A stretch of 64,000 bases of DNA from Xanthomonas hortorum. GTDB taxonomy: Bacteria; Pseudomonadota; Gammaproteobacteria; Xanthomonadales; Xanthomonadaceae. The stretch's first letter is position 1. Every line of letters starts with the position of its first letter. This document shows, piece after piece, positions 25,947 through 34,437 of this stretch. Location: assembly GCF_002940005.1 (NCBI RefSeq), contig NZ_MDEF01000003.1; one strand, given 5' to 3'. A program made the translations under genes and the position numbers. The notes under the pieces were generated by a model. That model saw nothing but the letters and a program-made list of their open reading frames with translations. It searched no databases and was not told where the DNA came from.

Positions 25947-28319
25947 TCAGTTCCTCAGCGGCTTACCCGTCTTGAGCATGTGCCCAATCCGCGCCTGGGT
26001 CTTTTCCTGCTGGGCCAGTTCGACGAAGTGCTTGCGCTCCAGTTTGAGCAACCACTCTTCGTCGACCAGCGCGCCGCGATCGACTTCGCCGCCGCACATC
26101 ACCGTGGCGATGCGGGTGGCGATTTCATAGTCGTATTCGCTGATGAAGCGGCCTTCCAGCATGTTGACCAGCAGCATCTTGAAGGTGGCGATGCCGACGT
26201 CGCCGGCGACCTGGATGCGGCGTGCCGGCAGCGGCGCGCGGTAGCCGCCTTCGGCCAGTGCGCGCGCTTCGGCCTTGGCGATGTGCAGCGCTTCGAAGCT
26301 GTTGAACACGATCTTGTCGGTGGCGCGCAGCAGGCCCAGTTCCTGGGCATTGACCGCCGAGTTGGAGACCTTTGCCATGGCGATGGTTTCGAAAGTCTTC
26401 TTCAGCTCGGCGAACACATCGCCACCCGGGCCGGCGGCAATCGATGCGCGCACGGCGATTTCCTTCAGGCCGCCACCGGCCGGCAGCAGGCCGACGCCTG
26501 CCTCGACCAGACCGATGTAGCTTTCCAGCGAGGCCACCGTCTTGGCGCTATGCATCTGGAACTCGCAACCGCCGCCAAGCGCCAGGCCGCGCACGGCCGA
26601 AATCACCGGGACCTGCGCGTACTTGATGCGCTGGCTGGTGGCCTGGAAGTTGGCGACCAATGCTTCGAACGCATCCACCTTGCCGGCCTGCAACAGGCCC
26701 AGCGCGCCGGCCAGATCGGCACCGGCGGAGAAGGGTTCCTTCTGCTGCCAGATCACCAGCCCGGCGAAGTCTTTCTCCGCGCGGCCAACCACTTCCTGCA
26801 ACCCGTTGAGCACGTGATCGGAGACGGTATTCATCTTGGTCTTGAAGCTGACCACGGCGATATCGTCGCCGTCATTCCACATGCGCACGCCGTCGTTTTC
26901 GAACACCGTCTCGCCCGGGGAGAACTCCTCGCCCAGCAGCGGATCCGGTAAGCGCTGACGCTTGTACACCGGCAGCGCCGAACGCGGCAGCTTGGCATCG
27001 TGCGCCGGGCTGTAGGAGCCTTCGGCCGCATGCACGCCGTCACGGCCGTCGAACACCCAATTCGGCAGCGGTGCGCTGCTCATGCTCTTGCCGTTGGAGA
27101 TATCTTCGGCAATCCACTGCGCCACCTGCTTCCAGCCGGCGGCCTGCCAGGTTTCGAACGGGCCAAGCGACCAGCCGTAGCCCCAGCGGATCGCCAGATC
27201 CACGTCACGCGCAGTCTCGGCGATGTCGGCCAGGTGATAGGCGCTGTAGTGGAACAGGTCGCGGAAGCTGGCCCACAGGAACTGTGCCTGCGGGTGCTGG
27301 CTTTCGCGCAACTTGGCAAACTTTTCGGCCGGGTTCTTGATCTTGAGGATCTCGATCACTTCCGGTGCGGCAGTGCGATCAGCGGCGCGGTAATCCTGCT
27401 TCTGCAGGTCCAGCACCACGATGTCCTTGCCGACCTTGCGGAAGATGCCGGCGCCGACCTTCTGGCCGAGCGCGCCCTTGGCGATCAGCGCGTCCAGCCA
27501 CTTCGGCGACTTGAAATACTGGTGCCACGGGTCGTCCGGCAGGGTGTCGCCCATGGTCTTGATCACGTGCGCCATGGTGTCCAGGCCGACCACGTCCGAG
27601 GTGCGGTAGGTCGCCGACTTCGGGCGCCCGACCAGCGGGCCGGTCAGGCCGTCCACTTCATCGAAACCCAGGCCGAATTCCTGCGTGTGATGGATGGTGG
27701 CCAGGATCGAGAACACGCCGATGCGGTTGCCGATGAAGTTCGGCGTGTCCTTGGCATACACCACGCCCTTGCCAAGCGTGGTGACCAGGAAGCTTTCCAG
27801 CCCTTCCAGCACGGCCTTGTCGGTGCCCTTGGCCGGAATCAGTTCGGCCAGATGCATGTAACGCGGCGGGTTGAAGAAATGCACGCCGCAGAAGCGGTGG
27901 CGCAATTGCTCTGGCAGCACATCGGAGAGCTTGTTGATGCCCAGACCGGAGGTGTTGGACGCCAGCACCGCATGCTCGGCCACGAACGGGGCGATCTTCT
28001 TGTACAGGTCCTGCTTCCAGTCCATGCGCTCGGCGATCGCCTCGATGATCAGATCGCAATCGCGCAGCTGTTCGAGACCACTCTCGTAGTTGGCCGGCGT
28101 GATCGCTTCGGCCAGGGATTTGCTGGCCAGCGGGGCGGGGCTGAGCTTGCCGAGGTTGGCGATGGCCTTGAGCACGATGCCGTCGGCCGGACCCTCCTTG
28201 GCAGGCAGGTCGAACAGCACGGTGTCGACACCGGCGTTGGTGAGGTGCGCGGCGATCTGCGCGCCCATGACGCCGGCACCGAGCACGGCGGCGCGACGGA
28301 CTAGCAACGGATTGGACAT
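25947..28319 (-). CDS. fadN: 3-hydroxyacyl-CoA dehydrogenase/enoyl-CoA hydratase, FadN type
   Basis: Bifunctional beta-oxidation enzyme (790 aa). The dehydrogenase part comes first: Rossmann motif VLGAGVMGAQIAAH (residues 12-25), then the C-terminal 3HCDH region with DVVGLDTMAH. The crotonase part is C-terminal (about 490-700), with an oxyanion-hole segment AVRGLALGGGCEFQMH and GLVEAGVGLLPAGGG. This order is the reverse of E. coli FadB and matches Bacillus FadN in order and length. AAGAGG precedes ATG 28319. It lies 25 bases downstream of the TetR-type gene and upstream of the thiolase. Confidence 0.93.
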   Translation of the reverse strand: MSNPLLVRRAAVLGAGVMGAQIAAHLTNAGVDTVLFDLPAKEGPADGIVLKAIANLGKLSPAPLASKSLAEAITPANYESGLEQLRDCDLIIEAIAERMDWKQDLYKKIAPFVAEHAVLASNTSGLGINKLSDVLPEQLRHRFCGVHFFNPPRYMHLAELIPAKGTDKAVLEGLESFLVTTLGKGVVYAKDTPNFIGNRIGVFSILATIHHTQEFGLGFDEVDGLTGPLVGRPKSATYRTSDVVGLDTMAHVIKTMGDTLPDDPWHQYFKSPKWLDALIAKGALGQKVGAGIFRKVGKDIVVLDLQKQDYRAADRTAAPEVIEILKIKNPAEKFAKLRESQHPQAQFLWASFRDLFHYSAYHLADIAETARDVDLAIRWGYGWSLGPFETWQAAGWKQVAQWIAEDISNGKSMSSAPLPNWVFDGRDGVHAAEGSYSPAHDAKLPRSALPVYKRQRLPDPLLGEEFSPGETVFENDGVRMWNDGDDIAVVSFKTKMNTVSDHVLNGLQEVVGRAEKDFAGLVIWQQKEPFSAGADLAGALGLLQAGKVDAFEALVANFQATSQRIKYAQVPVISAVRGLALGGGCEFQMHSAKTVASLESYIGLVEAGVGLLPAGGGLKEIAVRASIAAGPGGDVFAELKKTFETIAMAKVSNSAVNAQELGLLRATDKIVFNSFEALHIAKAEARALAEGGYRAPLPARRIQVAGDVGIATFKMLLVNMLEGRFISEYDYEIATRIATVMCGGEVDRGALVDEEWLLKLERKHFVELAQQEKTQARIGHMLKTGKPLRN

Positions 28320-28344
28320 AGCAATTAGCCTCTTGGTGGAACGT

Positions 28345-28977
28345 TTACGGTGTGGAATGAGCGCGGAAACCGGGTTCCGCGAAACGAATCAGTTCGCGCG
28401 CGGCACGCGCGCGGTGGTCGGCCTCGCTGACGCCGGCCGGGCGCTTGATCAGCCCGAAGTCGGCCATCGCATAGGTCAGCGCACCGGCGAGGAAATCCAG
28501 GCGCCAATACAACTCTTCCTTGCTCAGGCCCGGCACGCATGCGGCGATGGCCTTGCCGAATTCGCGCAGCACATGGCCGTAGTGATCGGACAGGAACTTG
28601 CGCAGGTTGTCGTTCTTTTCGGCGTAGGCACGTGCGATCACGCGCACGAACGCGCCGCCGCTCTGGCGGTCCTGCGCCATCGCCAGGGCAGGCTCGACGA
28701 AGGCCGCCAGCACCGCGGTGAGTTCGCCCGGATGCGCACGCTTGGCGGCTTCCAGCTGCTGCAGTCGCGCGGTGGTCATCTCGTCCATGCGGCGCCGGAA
28801 TACCTCGTTGACCAGGTTCTCCTTGGAGCCGAAATGGTAGTTGACCGCGGCGATATTGACGTCGGCCTGGGTGGTCAGCTGGCGCAGCGAGGTGCCGGCG
28901 AAGCCATGCTGTGCGAACAGCTCCTCGGCCGCGCCGAGAATGCGGTCCTTGGTGGAGAAGTGGGCGGGCTTGGGCAT
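28345..28977 (-). CDS. TetR-family regulator, PsrA-like
   Basis: DNA-binding regulator (210 aa). The N-terminal helix-turn-helix is close to PsrA of Pseudomonas: GFAGTSLRQLTTQADVN, then IAAVNYHFGSKENLVNEVF. The C-terminal part would bind an acyl-CoA or fatty acid if the similarity holds. It is the first gene of the operon with the FadN-type enzyme and thiolase, and a perfect CAAAC-N4-GTTTG palindrome lies just upstream, so it probably represses its own operon until fatty acids are present (inference). ATG 28977 was chosen; TTG 28995 would abut the operator. Confidence 0.85.
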   Translation of the reverse strand: MPKPAHFSTKDRILGAAEELFAQHGFAGTSLRQLTTQADVNIAAVNYHFGSKENLVNEVFRRRMDEMTTARLQQLEAAKRAHPGELTAVLAAFVEPALAMAQDRQSGGAFVRVIARAYAEKNDNLRKFLSDHYGHVLREFGKAIAACVPGLSKEELYWRLDFLAGALTYAMADFGLIKRPAGVSEADHRARAARELIRFAEPGFRAHSTP

Positions 28978-28995
28978 GCGCAGGGTGGAACTCAA

Positions 28996-29011
28996 TCAAA
29001 CGATTGTTTGA
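28996..29011. promoter_or_regulatory. PsrA-like operator
   Basis: TCAAACGATTGTTTGA is a palindrome of 6-bp arms with a 4-base centre. It fits the published PsrA pattern of CAAAC, 2-4 bases, GTTTG. It lies 18 bases upstream of the regulator's ATG, a usual place for autorepression. Confidence 0.7.
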
Positions 29012-29122
29012 GTCTACGGGCTGGAGACTGCGCCGGTCATGCGGCAATGCAGCACGATTCAGGAGGCGGTGTGCAAAGGTCTTCACTAAGAGATAGAATT
29101 GACCATCGCAAAGAAGCCTAAG

Positions 29123-29147
29123 CCCGCGTTTTGACGCGGGTTTTTTT
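29123..29147 (+). terminator. Intrinsic terminator upstream of ndk
   Basis: CCCGCGT, loop ttg(t), ACGCGGG, then seven T. It points along the plus strand 49 bases before ndk, yet the gene behind it is on the minus strand. It may end a short transcript or attenuate ndk; a TAGAAT hexamer lies at 29094-29099. Confidence 0.85.
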
Positions 29148-29195
29148 CATGATAACCTCGGGTCTTCAAGTGGCCCGCCCAACGGAGATCTTCCC

Positions 29196-29621
29196 ATGGC
29201 GCTGGAGCGCACCCTGTCCATCATCAAGCCCGATGCCGTCGCCAAGAACGTCATCGGCGAAATCTACAGCCGTTTCGAAAAGGCCGGCCTGAAGATCGTG
29301 GCCGCCAAGTACAAGCAGCTGTCGCGTCGCGAAGCCGAAGGCTTCTACGCAGTGCACCGCGAGCGTCCGTTCTTCAATGCGCTGGTCGAGTTCATGATCT
29401 CCGGCCCGGTGGTGATCCAGGCGCTGGAAGGCGAGAACGCCGTTGCTGCACACCGTGACCTGCTGGGCGCAACCAATCCCAAGGACGCTGCGCCGGGCAC
29501 CATCCGCGCCGACTTCGCCGATTCGATCGATGCCAACGCCGCCCACGGCTCGGACTCGGTCGAGAACGCTGCCAATGAAGTCGCGTATTTCTTTGCCGCT
29601 ACTGAAGTGGTCTCGCGCTGA
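29196..29621 (+). CDS. ndk: Nucleoside diphosphate kinase
   Basis: Cytoplasmic enzyme (141 aa) that transfers phosphate from ATP to other nucleoside diphosphates through a phosphohistidine. The signature NAAHGSDSVENA contains the catalytic His (about residue 117), and SIIKPDAVAKNVIG begins the fold. The start is supported by the family N-terminus (MALERTLSIIKPDAV) and a GGAGA upstream. rlmN follows after 18 bases, so the two are probably co-transcribed, continuing into pilF and rodZ. Confidence 0.98.
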   Translation: MALERTLSIIKPDAVAKNVIGEIYSRFEKAGLKIVAAKYKQLSRREAEGFYAVHRERPFFNALVEFMISGPVVIQALEGENAVAAHRDLLGATNPKDAAPGTIRADFADSIDANAAHGSDSVENAANEVAYFFAATEVVSR

Positions 29622-29639
29622 GGCCGAGAGAGTCGAATC

Positions 29640-30845
29640 GTGAATGAGGTCGTGATCCCCTCCGTGCTGCAGGACGTCCCTGTCCGTACCCCGGAACTGC
29701 GCAAGCAGAACCTGCTCGACCTCGACCGCGAGGGACTGGAGCGCTTCTTCGCCGACACGCTCGGCGAAGCGCGTTACCGTGCCCATCAGGTGATGAAGTG
29801 GATTCACCATCGCTACGTCACCGACTTCGACCAGATGACGGACCTCGGCAAGGCGCTGCGTGCGAAATTGCACCAGCACGCCGAGGTCCTCGTCCCGACT
29901 GTCGTGTTCGACAAGCCTTCCACTGACGGCACCCACAAGTGGCTGCTGGCCATGGGCACCGACGGCAAGAATGCGATCGAGACGGTGTATATCCCCGACA
30001 AGGGCCGCGGCACGCTGTGCGTGTCTTCCCAGGTCGGCTGCGGCTTGAACTGCACCTTTTGTTCGACCGCCACCCAGGGCTTCAACCGCAACCTCACTAC
30101 CGCCGAGATCGTCGGGCAGGTGTGGGTGGCGGCGCGCCATCTGGGCAACGTACCGCACCAGCAGCGCCGTCTCACCAATGTGGTGATGATGGGCATGGGC
30201 GAGCCGCTGATGAATTTCGACAACGTCGTGCGTGCGATGAGCGTGATGCGCGACGATCTGGGCTATGGCCTGGCCAGCAAGCGGGTGACGCTGTCGACCT
30301 CCGGCCTGGTGCCGATGATCGACCGGCTGTCAACCGAAAGCGATGTCTCGCTGGCCGTTTCGCTGCATGCCGCCAACGACGCGCTGCGCGAGAGCCTGGT
30401 GCCATTGAACAAGAAGTACCCGATCGCCGAGCTCATGGAGTCGTGCGCGCGCTATCTGCGCGGCAACAAGAAGCGCGATTCGGTCACCTTCGAATACACC
30501 TTGATGAAGGGCATCAACGACCAGCCGGAGCATGCGCGTCAGCTGGCCCGCTTGATGCGTCAGTTCGACAATGCGGTGCAGTCCAAGGACGCCGGCAAGG
30601 TCAACTTGATCCCGTTCAATCCGTTCCCGGGCACGCGCTACGAGCGCTCGGGCGAGACGGAGATCCGCGCATTTCAGAAGATCTTGCTTGATGCGCAAGT
30701 GCTGACGATGGTTCGCCGCACGCGTGGCGACGATATCGACGCCGCGTGCGGGCAGCTCAAGGGGCAGGTCATGGACCGTACCCGTCGCCAGGCAGATTTC
30801 CTGCGCACACTGGAAGGCCAGGCCGATCGCGATGCGGCAGCGTGA
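29640..30845 (+). CDS. rlmN: Dual-specificity 23S rRNA/tRNA adenine-C2 methyltransferase RlmN
   Basis: Radical SAM enzyme (401 aa) that methylates A2503 of 23S rRNA and A37 of some tRNAs. The iron-sulfur motif is CGLNCTFC, the SAM contact MMGMGEPLMNFDN, and the C-terminal catalytic Cys lies in DDIDAACGQLKG. The GTG start at 29640 gives the family N-terminus. The last 14 bases overlap the pilF start, a sign of coupling. The rlmN-pilF-rodZ order is conserved in related bacteria. Confidence 0.97.
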   Translation: MNEVVIPSVLQDVPVRTPELRKQNLLDLDREGLERFFADTLGEARYRAHQVMKWIHHRYVTDFDQMTDLGKALRAKLHQHAEVLVPTVVFDKPSTDGTHKWLLAMGTDGKNAIETVYIPDKGRGTLCVSSQVGCGLNCTFCSTATQGFNRNLTTAEIVGQVWVAARHLGNVPHQQRRLTNVVMMGMGEPLMNFDNVVRAMSVMRDDLGYGLASKRVTLSTSGLVPMIDRLSTESDVSLAVSLHAANDALRESLVPLNKKYPIAELMESCARYLRGNKKRDSVTFEYTLMKGINDQPEHARQLARLMRQFDNAVQSKDAGKVNLIPFNPFPGTRYERSGETEIRAFQKILLDAQVLTMVRRTRGDDIDAACGQLKGQVMDRTRRQADFLRTLEGQADRDAAA

Positions 30846-31644
30846 TCTCGCGTTAATGGCGGCCGTGGCGATCGCGCTTGGCGCGGTCGGCTGCGGTGGT
30901 CGTAATGCCAAGGCCGGGTCGGTCAAGACCGTGGAAGAAGTCGCACCGGTGTATTCGTTCCGCGACAACACGGCGACCAAGAGCCGCCTGGCAGTGCAGG
31001 AAAAACTCGGCCTGGCCAGCAACCGGCTGCAAACCGGCGACTATGCCGCTGCCGAAGAGCAGGTCCGCGCGGCGTTGAAAAAAGATTCGCAGTCGGTGGA
31101 TGCCATCGGCATGTTGGCGCTGATCCAAGGCGCCAGAGGCGATGTGGCCGGCTCCGGTGCTTCGTATCGTCGCGCGGCAGAACTCGCCCCGCAGCGTGGC
31201 GATGTATTGAACAACTACGGTGCGTGGTTGTGTGCGAATGGTTCGCCGGCTGAATCGCTGATCTGGTTCGACCGTGCGCTGACCGACCGCACCTACGCAT
31301 CTCCTGCTTCGGCATTGGGGAATGCAGGCGGTTGCGCACTCAAGGCCGGCCAGCCGGAGCGCGCTGTCAGCGATCTGCGCAAAGCACTCGAACTGGATCC
31401 GGCTAATCCGTATGCACTCGAGTCGATGGCACGTTCCGAAGCGGGGCGTCGCAATTATTTCGAAGCACGCGCCTTTATCGAAAGACGTCTTGCGGCTGCA
31501 CCAGTCACTGCTTCCGTGTTACAACTCGCCATTCAGATTGAGCAAGGGCTCGGCGACAAGGTAGCCGCCGGCCGTTACCACCAGCGGTTGGTCAAGGAAT
31601 TCCCTGACGCAGCGACCGCCAACCCCGGGGCCAATGCATTGTGA
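30832..31644 (+). CDS. pilF: Type IV pilus biogenesis/stability protein PilF (PilW)
   Basis: TPR lipoprotein (270 aa), known in the family as the pilotin for outer-membrane assembly of the secretin PilQ. The N-terminal signal ends in a lipobox-like GAVGC (Cys about residue 21). At least four TPR units follow, for example YAAAEEQVRAALKKDSQSVD and YGAWLCANGSPAESLIWFDR. ATG 30832 overlaps the rlmN end by 14 bases; the stop overlaps the rodZ GTG by four. Other pilus genes are not in the window. Confidence 0.92.
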   Translation: MRQRDLALMAAVAIALGAVGCGGRNAKAGSVKTVEEVAPVYSFRDNTATKSRLAVQEKLGLASNRLQTGDYAAAEEQVRAALKKDSQSVDAIGMLALIQGARGDVAGSGASYRRAAELAPQRGDVLNNYGAWLCANGSPAESLIWFDRALTDRTYASPASALGNAGGCALKAGQPERAVSDLRKALELDPANPYALESMARSEAGRRNYFEARAFIERRLAAAPVTASVLQLAIQIEQGLGDKVAAGRYHQRLVKEFPDAATANPGANAL

Positions 31645-32501
31645 TCAATGATTCCCATCCGAACCCTTTCGAGCAGGAAAAGGGCTGCGGACAGCATTTG
31701 CGCGAAGCGCGCGAAGCAGCAGGTCTGAGCGTGGAAGATGTCGCCGGCAAGTTGCGCATGCCGGCACACGTGGTGCGTTCGTTGGAGCAGGAAGAGTGGC
31801 AGCGCCTTGGCGCGCCGGTCTTTGTGCGCGGCCAGCTGCGCAGCTATGCGCGCCTGCTGCAGGTGGACCTGGAGCCGCTGTTGCTGCAGGCGACCATCGC
31901 GCCGGTCGAACCGGTCACCTTGGTCAGCCATACGCATACGCCGCGCGCGCGCCGCATTCTCGAAAGTACCGCGCGCAAGGCGATGTATGTCGTCATCACC
32001 GGTGTGTTCGCGGTGCCGGTCTGGTATGCGACCCGCTCGCATCTGGATGGCAAGGCGCCGAGTACGGTGTCGCTGGACAGCATGCCGGAAGCGGCAAACA
32101 CCGGCACACCCGCTACGGGTGCAACGCAGCCGGCCAATGCGCCACGCGAGCAACCTGCGCCGTACATCGCGTCGATGACGCCAGTGCCGCGGGCTACGCC
32201 CGACGTGGAGACGCCTACAGCTGCGGCCGCCAGTGGCGGCAGTTTGTCGTTGAGTTTCAGCGGCGACAGCTGGGTGCAGATCCTGTCACCGGATGGCAGC
32301 GCGGTCGAAAAAGCGCTGGTGCGTGCCGGCGAACGTCGCAGCTATTCGCCGGGGCAGGTGGGTCGCATCGTGCTGGGCAATGCGTCGGCGGTAGAGGTTC
32401 AGCAAGGCGGCAGTATCGTCGATCTGAAACCGTTCCAGCGCGCTAACGTGGCCCGTTTTACGGTATCCTCCGACGGCTCCGTGGTGCCTGCTTCCGAGTG
32501 A
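31641..32501 (+). CDS. rodZ: Cytoskeleton protein RodZ
   Basis: Bitopic membrane protein (286 aa) linking MreB to the cell-wall elongation machinery. N-terminal Cro-like helix-turn-helix (HLREAREAAGLSVEDVAGKL, about residues 19-80), one membrane helix (about 113-131), a Pro/Ala/Thr-rich periplasmic linker and a C-terminal DUF4115 beta domain (LSLSFSGDSWVQILSPDGS onward). GTG start shares GTGA with the pilF stop. The usual downstream pair ispG-hisS is absent here; yfgM follows after 70 bases. Confidence 0.92.
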   Translation: MINDSHPNPFEQEKGCGQHLREAREAAGLSVEDVAGKLRMPAHVVRSLEQEEWQRLGAPVFVRGQLRSYARLLQVDLEPLLLQATIAPVEPVTLVSHTHTPRARRILESTARKAMYVVITGVFAVPVWYATRSHLDGKAPSTVSLDSMPEAANTGTPATGATQPANAPREQPAPYIASMTPVPRATPDVETPTAAAASGGSLSLSFSGDSWVQILSPDGSAVEKALVRAGERRSYSPGQVGRIVLGNASAVEVQQGGSIVDLKPFQRANVARFTVSSDGSVVPASE

Positions 32502-32571
32502 AGCGGACTGCGGTTTTTCATTTTTCCCTATTGATGTTCCGCGCCTCCGGGACGACGGAGCGAGAGTACGC

Positions 32572-33210
32572 ATGGCGATCGACGATCTGCTGGACGAACA
32601 CGAACAAGGCGAACGCGTTCGTTCCTGGTTGAGAAAGAATGGCGCGGGTCTGGTGGGCGGCGTCGTGGTGGGCCTGGCCCTGATCCTGGGCTGGCAGTGG
32701 TGGCAGAAGCACACCAACACCCAATCGGTGGAAGCCAACACCCGTTACGAGGCGGTAGTGAAGTCGATCCAGGGCAAGGACCTGGACAAGGCCGCCAAGG
32801 ATATCGTGGCGCTCGATGACGGCAAGGGCGGTATTTACGCTGAGCTGGCTGCGCTGCGTCTGGCCAAGGCTCAGGTGGATGCAGGCAAAAGCGCCGAAGC
32901 GATCAAGACATTGCGCGACGTGCCTGCCGAAGGCGAGCTCAAGCAGATCGTGCAACAGCGCCTTGCGCGCGTGCTGACCGAAAGCGGCAAGCCGGACGAA
33001 GCGATCAAGCTGCTGGCCGATGCACAGGACCACACCAGTCTGGAGATCCGCGCCGATGCGCTGGTCGTGCAGGGCAAGCCGGATGAAGCGCGTGCGCTCT
33101 ACGCCAAGGCCCTGACCACGGTGGATGTGGCCTCGCCGCAGCGCCGTTTGCTGGAAACCAAGCTGATGGATGTGGGCGGCAAAGTGCCCAATCCGGCGGA
33201 GCCGATTTGA
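32572..33210 (+). CDS. yfgM: YfgM-type ancillary SecYEG translocon subunit
   Basis: Inner-membrane protein (212 aa) with one N-terminal membrane helix (about residues 24-42, GAGLVGGVVVGLALILGWQW) and a periplasmic TPR-like domain (YAELAALRLAKAQVDAG, KPDEARALYAKAL). In E. coli YfgM binds PpiD at the SecYEG translocon and contributes to outer-membrane protein folding. The N-terminal DDLLDEHEQGERVRSWL is typical. Its stop shares a base with the bamB ATG. The yfgM-bamB-der order is strongly conserved. Confidence 0.92.
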   Translation: MAIDDLLDEHEQGERVRSWLRKNGAGLVGGVVVGLALILGWQWWQKHTNTQSVEANTRYEAVVKSIQGKDLDKAAKDIVALDDGKGGIYAELAALRLAKAQVDAGKSAEAIKTLRDVPAEGELKQIVQQRLARVLTESGKPDEAIKLLADAQDHTSLEIRADALVVQGKPDEARALYAKALTTVDVASPQRRLLETKLMDVGGKVPNPAEPI

Positions 33211-34427
33211 TGAAGCAGGTTGATATGTACAAGCGCATTGCATTGATCGCCCTGATGGGCGTGTCGTTGGCGGGTTGCAGCACGGTCAAGGGCTGGTTTG
33301 CCGGGAAGGATGCTGCTGCCAAGAAGGCGCAGGAACCTGCCGAACTGGTCAAGTTCGAGCCCTCGGTCAAAGTGGACAAGCTGTGGTCCACCGGCGTGGG
33401 CAAGGGCGAGGGCCATATCGGCGTGCGTCAGCGTCCGGCCGTGGCCGATGGCAAGGTGTACGCCTCGGCGATCACCGGTGGCGTGGAGGCATTGGACCTG
33501 CAGACCGGCAAGCGCGTGTGGGAATACAAGCCCAAGAAAGAAGAGCGCAACGATCGCAAGTTCAAGCAGCGCCTGTCCGGTGGCCCCGGGGTTGGCGAAG
33601 GCCTGGTGGTGATCGGTACGCTGTCTGGCGATGTGATTGCGCTGAACCAGGCCGATGGCACGGAAAAGTGGCGCGCCAAGGTACCGAACGAGGTCATCGC
33701 TGCACCGGCCATCGCGCAGGGTCTGGTGCTGGTGCGTAGCAACGACGGTCGCGTCAGCGCCTTCGACGCGACCACCGGCGAGCGCCGCTGGTTCCATGCC
33801 GAGGAAGGCCCCACCTTGTCGGTGCGTGGCAATGCGCCGATCGTGACCGGCCCGGGCGTGGTGTTCGTCGGCAACGACAGCGGCACCTTGAGTGCGCTGG
33901 CGCTGCAGGACGGCCGCCCGTTGTGGGAACAGGCCATCGGCGTGCCGGAAGGCCGTACCGAGCTGGAGCGCATGTCCGACGTGGACGGCGCACCGGTACT
34001 CGACGGCACCACGCTGTACGCAACCAGCTTCAAGAACGAGACCCTCGCACTGGAAGGCCCGAGTGGCCGTCCGCTGTGGACGCGCGATCACGGCGGCGCC
34101 GGTGGCGTTGGCGTGTCGTCCAGCGTGGTGGTGGTGTCGGATAACGCCGGTTCGGTGTGGGGCCTGGACAAGAGCAGCGGTGCGGCGATGTGGTCGCAGG
34201 CTGCGCTTGCACGTCGCTCCCTGACCGGTGTGGCCATCCAGGGCGATTACGCCGTGGTTGGCGATTACAAGGGTTATCTGCACTGGCTGAAACTCAGCGA
34301 TGGTGCACTGGCCGCGCGCGCTCGCGCTGGACGCGACACGCTGCTGGCGCAGCCGATCGTCGTGGATGGCATTCTGTTGGTACAAAACACCGATGGCGAT
34401 ATCACCGCCTTCCGGTTGGCACAATAA
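33210..34427 (+). CDS. bamB: Outer-membrane protein assembly lipoprotein BamB
   Basis: Subunit of the beta-barrel assembly machine (405 aa). Signal peptide with lipobox LAGC (Cys about residue 24), then an eight-bladed PQQ-like propeller, seen as repeated units such as VEALDLQTGKRVWEYK and VSAFDATTGERRWFH. ATG 33210 overlaps the yfgM stop by one base. ATG 33225 has a better Shine-Dalgarno sequence (AGCAGG) and still gives a full signal peptide, so the true start may be there. der follows after ten bases. Confidence 0.95.
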   Translation: MKQVDMYKRIALIALMGVSLAGCSTVKGWFAGKDAAAKKAQEPAELVKFEPSVKVDKLWSTGVGKGEGHIGVRQRPAVADGKVYASAITGGVEALDLQTGKRVWEYKPKKEERNDRKFKQRLSGGPGVGEGLVVIGTLSGDVIALNQADGTEKWRAKVPNEVIAAPAIAQGLVLVRSNDGRVSAFDATTGERRWFHAEEGPTLSVRGNAPIVTGPGVVFVGNDSGTLSALALQDGRPLWEQAIGVPEGRTELERMSDVDGAPVLDGTTLYATSFKNETLALEGPSGRPLWTRDHGGAGGVGVSSSVVVVSDNAGSVWGLDKSSGAAMWSQAALARRSLTGVAIQGDYAVVGDYKGYLHWLKLSDGALAARARAGRDTLLAQPIVVDGILLVQNTDGDITAFRLAQ

Positions 34428-34437
34428 GGACTTTGCG

